A stretch of DNA of 64,000 bases, from NCBI RefSeq assembly GCF_036860675.1, contig NZ_JAYKGK010000005.1:215501-279500 (forward strand), written 5' to 3'. Below, one piece after another: positions 62,883 through 64,000 of this stretch. The notes beneath the pieces are model-generated. The model was not told the origin of the DNA. It did not search any database and saw only the letters and a list, made by a program, of their open reading frames with translations. The position numbers were made by a program, and so were the translations under genes. Positions within the stretch are counted from its first letter, which is position 1, and the number at the start of each line of letters is the position of its first letter. This DNA is from Rosettibacter primus. GTDB taxonomy: Bacteria; Bacteroidota; Ignavibacteria; Ignavibacteriales; Melioribacteraceae.

Positions 62883-63230
62883 GAACTATAATAAAATAAG
62901 ATGAATATATTCCTATCAGAGCCATAATAATAAATGCTCCTATTTTGATTAATGTATAAGAATCTTTTAGGAAAACAGTACGAAAAGGAATATCATAGAG
63001 AATAAAAATTTATCAAAACGAATTCTATAATACTTTCATGATAAAATTTAATTTTATCTTTAAATTTTTCCCTAACTAAAATAGTTATAATCCCACAAAG
63101 CATCGGAATAACAGAGACGGGAATAGCTAAGATAATGGTCTTATTCTCATTCATTAAATAAATATTAGCAAAGATGCCATAAAACAAATTAACAACCAGA
63201 AAGAAATATGAAATCGTTTATTGTTTTTAT
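62883..63230 (-). pseudogene. frameshifted small membrane protein
   Basis: In one frame the minus strand reads FFLVVNLFYGIFANIY, IILAIPVSVIPMLCGIITIL and FYHESIIEFVLINFYSL before a stop at 62993. One base shifted, it continues ILYDIPFRTVFLKDS and LIKIGAFIIMALIGIYSSYF. Together these make four hydrophobic segments typical of a small integral membrane protein. A frameshift near 62995 and a broken N-terminus make it a likely pseudogene. It follows the peptide gene at 63233. Confidence 0.5.
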
Positions 63231-63232
63231 AT

Positions 63233-63355
63233 TCATATTCTCTTTAGAAATAAATTATAAAATACAATCTGTATAAACGCAGCATTACATAACCAATAAT
63301 TTACATCTTTATCCCCAATAATCTTTTCCATCTGAAGTTGATTTAGTTCTTTCAT
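63233..63355 (-). CDS. 40-residue bacteriocin-like leader peptide, possibly degenerate
   Basis: A strong GGAGGT five bases before the ATG supports translation. The peptide starts MKELNQLQMEKIIGDKD, which resembles double-glycine leaders of class II bacteriocins (a leucine/methionine amphipathic run ending I-I-G-G), but with Gly-Asp in place of Gly-Gly. The rest, VNYWLCNAAFIQIVFYNLF, is hydrophobic with one Cys. It lies between an ABC ATPase and a membrane-protein remnant on the same strand. It may be a degraded secreted peptide; the identity is tentative. Confidence 0.45.
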   Translation of the reverse strand: MKELNQLQMEKIIGDKDVNYWLCNAAFIQIVFYNLFLKRI

Positions 63356-63454
63356 ATTTCACCTCCATTAATTTAGTTATTAATTTCCCCTGCGGCAAAG
63401 GGGATTAATTAATTTTTCTCTTATTTATATTGGGGAATGTTGAATTCTCAAGTA

Positions 63455-64000
63455 TTACAACCATGAAAGAATATCGTCATTACATTTTTTATCTGTTGTT
63501 AGATCTATGAATATTTCTTCAAGTGATTGGTATGTCTCTCTTGTTACTTCGTCTTTTATTTTATTACGGATATCTCTCGTTTCCGATTGATAAACAATTT
63601 TACCCTTGTTTATAATAGCTACTTCATCACAAAAATCCTCCACTTCAGCTAAAGCGTGAGAAGTAATTAAAATAGTTGTACCTTTCTCTTTCATTCTTTT
63701 TAGTATATTTTTCATTTTCCTACGTGAAAGTGGGTCAATATTTTCAAATGGTTCATCTAAAATTATGATTTCCGGGAGGTGGATTATCGCAGCAATAAAT
63801 GCTACTTTCTTGCGCATCCCGGTTGAATATTCCCACAACAACTTTTCTTTTTCTTGTAAGATATCAAATGTTTTTAACAAGGAATTTATTCGATTTTCTA
63901 TCTGAAATCTATTAACATTATAAATTTGTGCCACAAAGTTTAGATATCTAAAATCCGATATAGGACATTAAAAAGTAGATTTTTTCTATAATGTGGTCAA
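63455..64000 (-). pseudogene. ABC transporter ATPase, frameshifted and cut by the window edge
   Basis: From a GTG at 63934 the frame carries the ABC signature YSTGMRKKVAFIAAI, Walker B IIILDEPFENIDP and the H-loop ILITSHALAEVEDF. Just upstream the same frame reads PISDFRYLNFVAQIYNV, the usual segment before the helical domain, but is closed by TAA at 63968-63970. Another frame continues upstream (EKIYFLMSYIGF). A frameshift near 63945-63960 is therefore likely, and Walker A lies outside the window. The subfamily resembles ABC-2 type exporters. Confidence 0.6.

Noticed and set aside
63372..63412. Hairpin AATTTCCCC/GGGGATT as a terminator between the ABC ATPase and the peptide gene
   Set aside because: The stem is short, and on the minus strand it is not followed by a T-run; the plus strand has no gene there.

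Overview
The window is about 64 kb of AT-rich bacterial chromosome with short intergenic gaps. Its gene content suggests the Bacteroidota/Chlorobiota/Ignavibacteriota group, most likely an Ignavibacteria-type organism. The pointers are an S46 dipeptidyl-peptidase, a carbamoyltransferase-SxtJ-DUF5989 trio, DUF6132 and DUF971 proteins, a C-terminal processing peptidase of the Bacteroidota type and a TPL-like lyase. The taxon is an inference from gene families; no marker gene settles it.

Layout. 1-7.6 kb: a membrane-anchored solute-binding protein next to the start of a second membrane protein, an AbgT transporter, a lipocalin, a decayed TPR gene, tRNA-Asp, phosphofructokinase and RNase HIII. 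7.86-14.93 kb: a 7.0-kb integrated element inside the 3' end of tRNA-Ser(UGA), bounded by 84-bp direct repeats. It carries two tyrosine integrases that share an identical ~890-bp 3' part, a lambda-O-like initiator with iteron-like repeats inside its gene, a DnaB-like helicase, three small unknown genes, 12-bp-spaced GTCATCA motifs near both ends (candidate integrase arm sites) and several strongly structured non-coding stretches. No capsid, conjugation or cargo gene is visible, so it looks like a minimal replicating satellite or integrated plasmid.

15.2-32 kb: carbamoyltransferase/SxtJ/DUF5989; a maltodextrin locus (MFS sugar permease, GH13 amylase, MalQ); an SGNH hydrolase with TPRs; the Prc protease; acyl-CoA synthetase; a CDF transporter; an asparagine-synthetase-like protein without the N-terminal cysteine; PepT. 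32-41.5 kb: pyrimidine-nucleoside phosphorylase, DUF971, a compact thiol-redox operon (PDO-like, DUF6132, DUF1858, TlpA-like), RlpA, a YceI-MarR operon with a candidate operator, and a six-PAS hybrid histidine kinase. 41.8-51.3 kb: S46 peptidase, metY-metX under a SAM-I riboswitch, aspartate kinase, an ATP-grasp ligase divergent from a C39-like protease, a SixA-like phosphatase and an HD hydrolase. 51.4-62.7 kb: SDR, Sua5/TsaC, an MFS transporter, queC-queF, tyrosine phenol-lyase, GlnD, MurI, NUDIX, bacterioferritin and an aldo/keto reductase. 62.8-64 kb: what looks like a decaying export locus, with a frameshifted ABC ATPase, a 40-residue bacteriocin-like peptide and a frameshifted membrane protein.

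Two dispersed repeat families were read by eye. One is a ~90-110-bp element with complementary ends, present in four of the junctions between convergent genes. Its outer stem bases differ between copies yet still pair, which suggests selected RNA structure, probably bidirectional termination. The other is a hyphenated palindromic element near 61.1 and 62.8 kb. The best candidates for something new are the tRNA-Ser element and the convergent-junction element.
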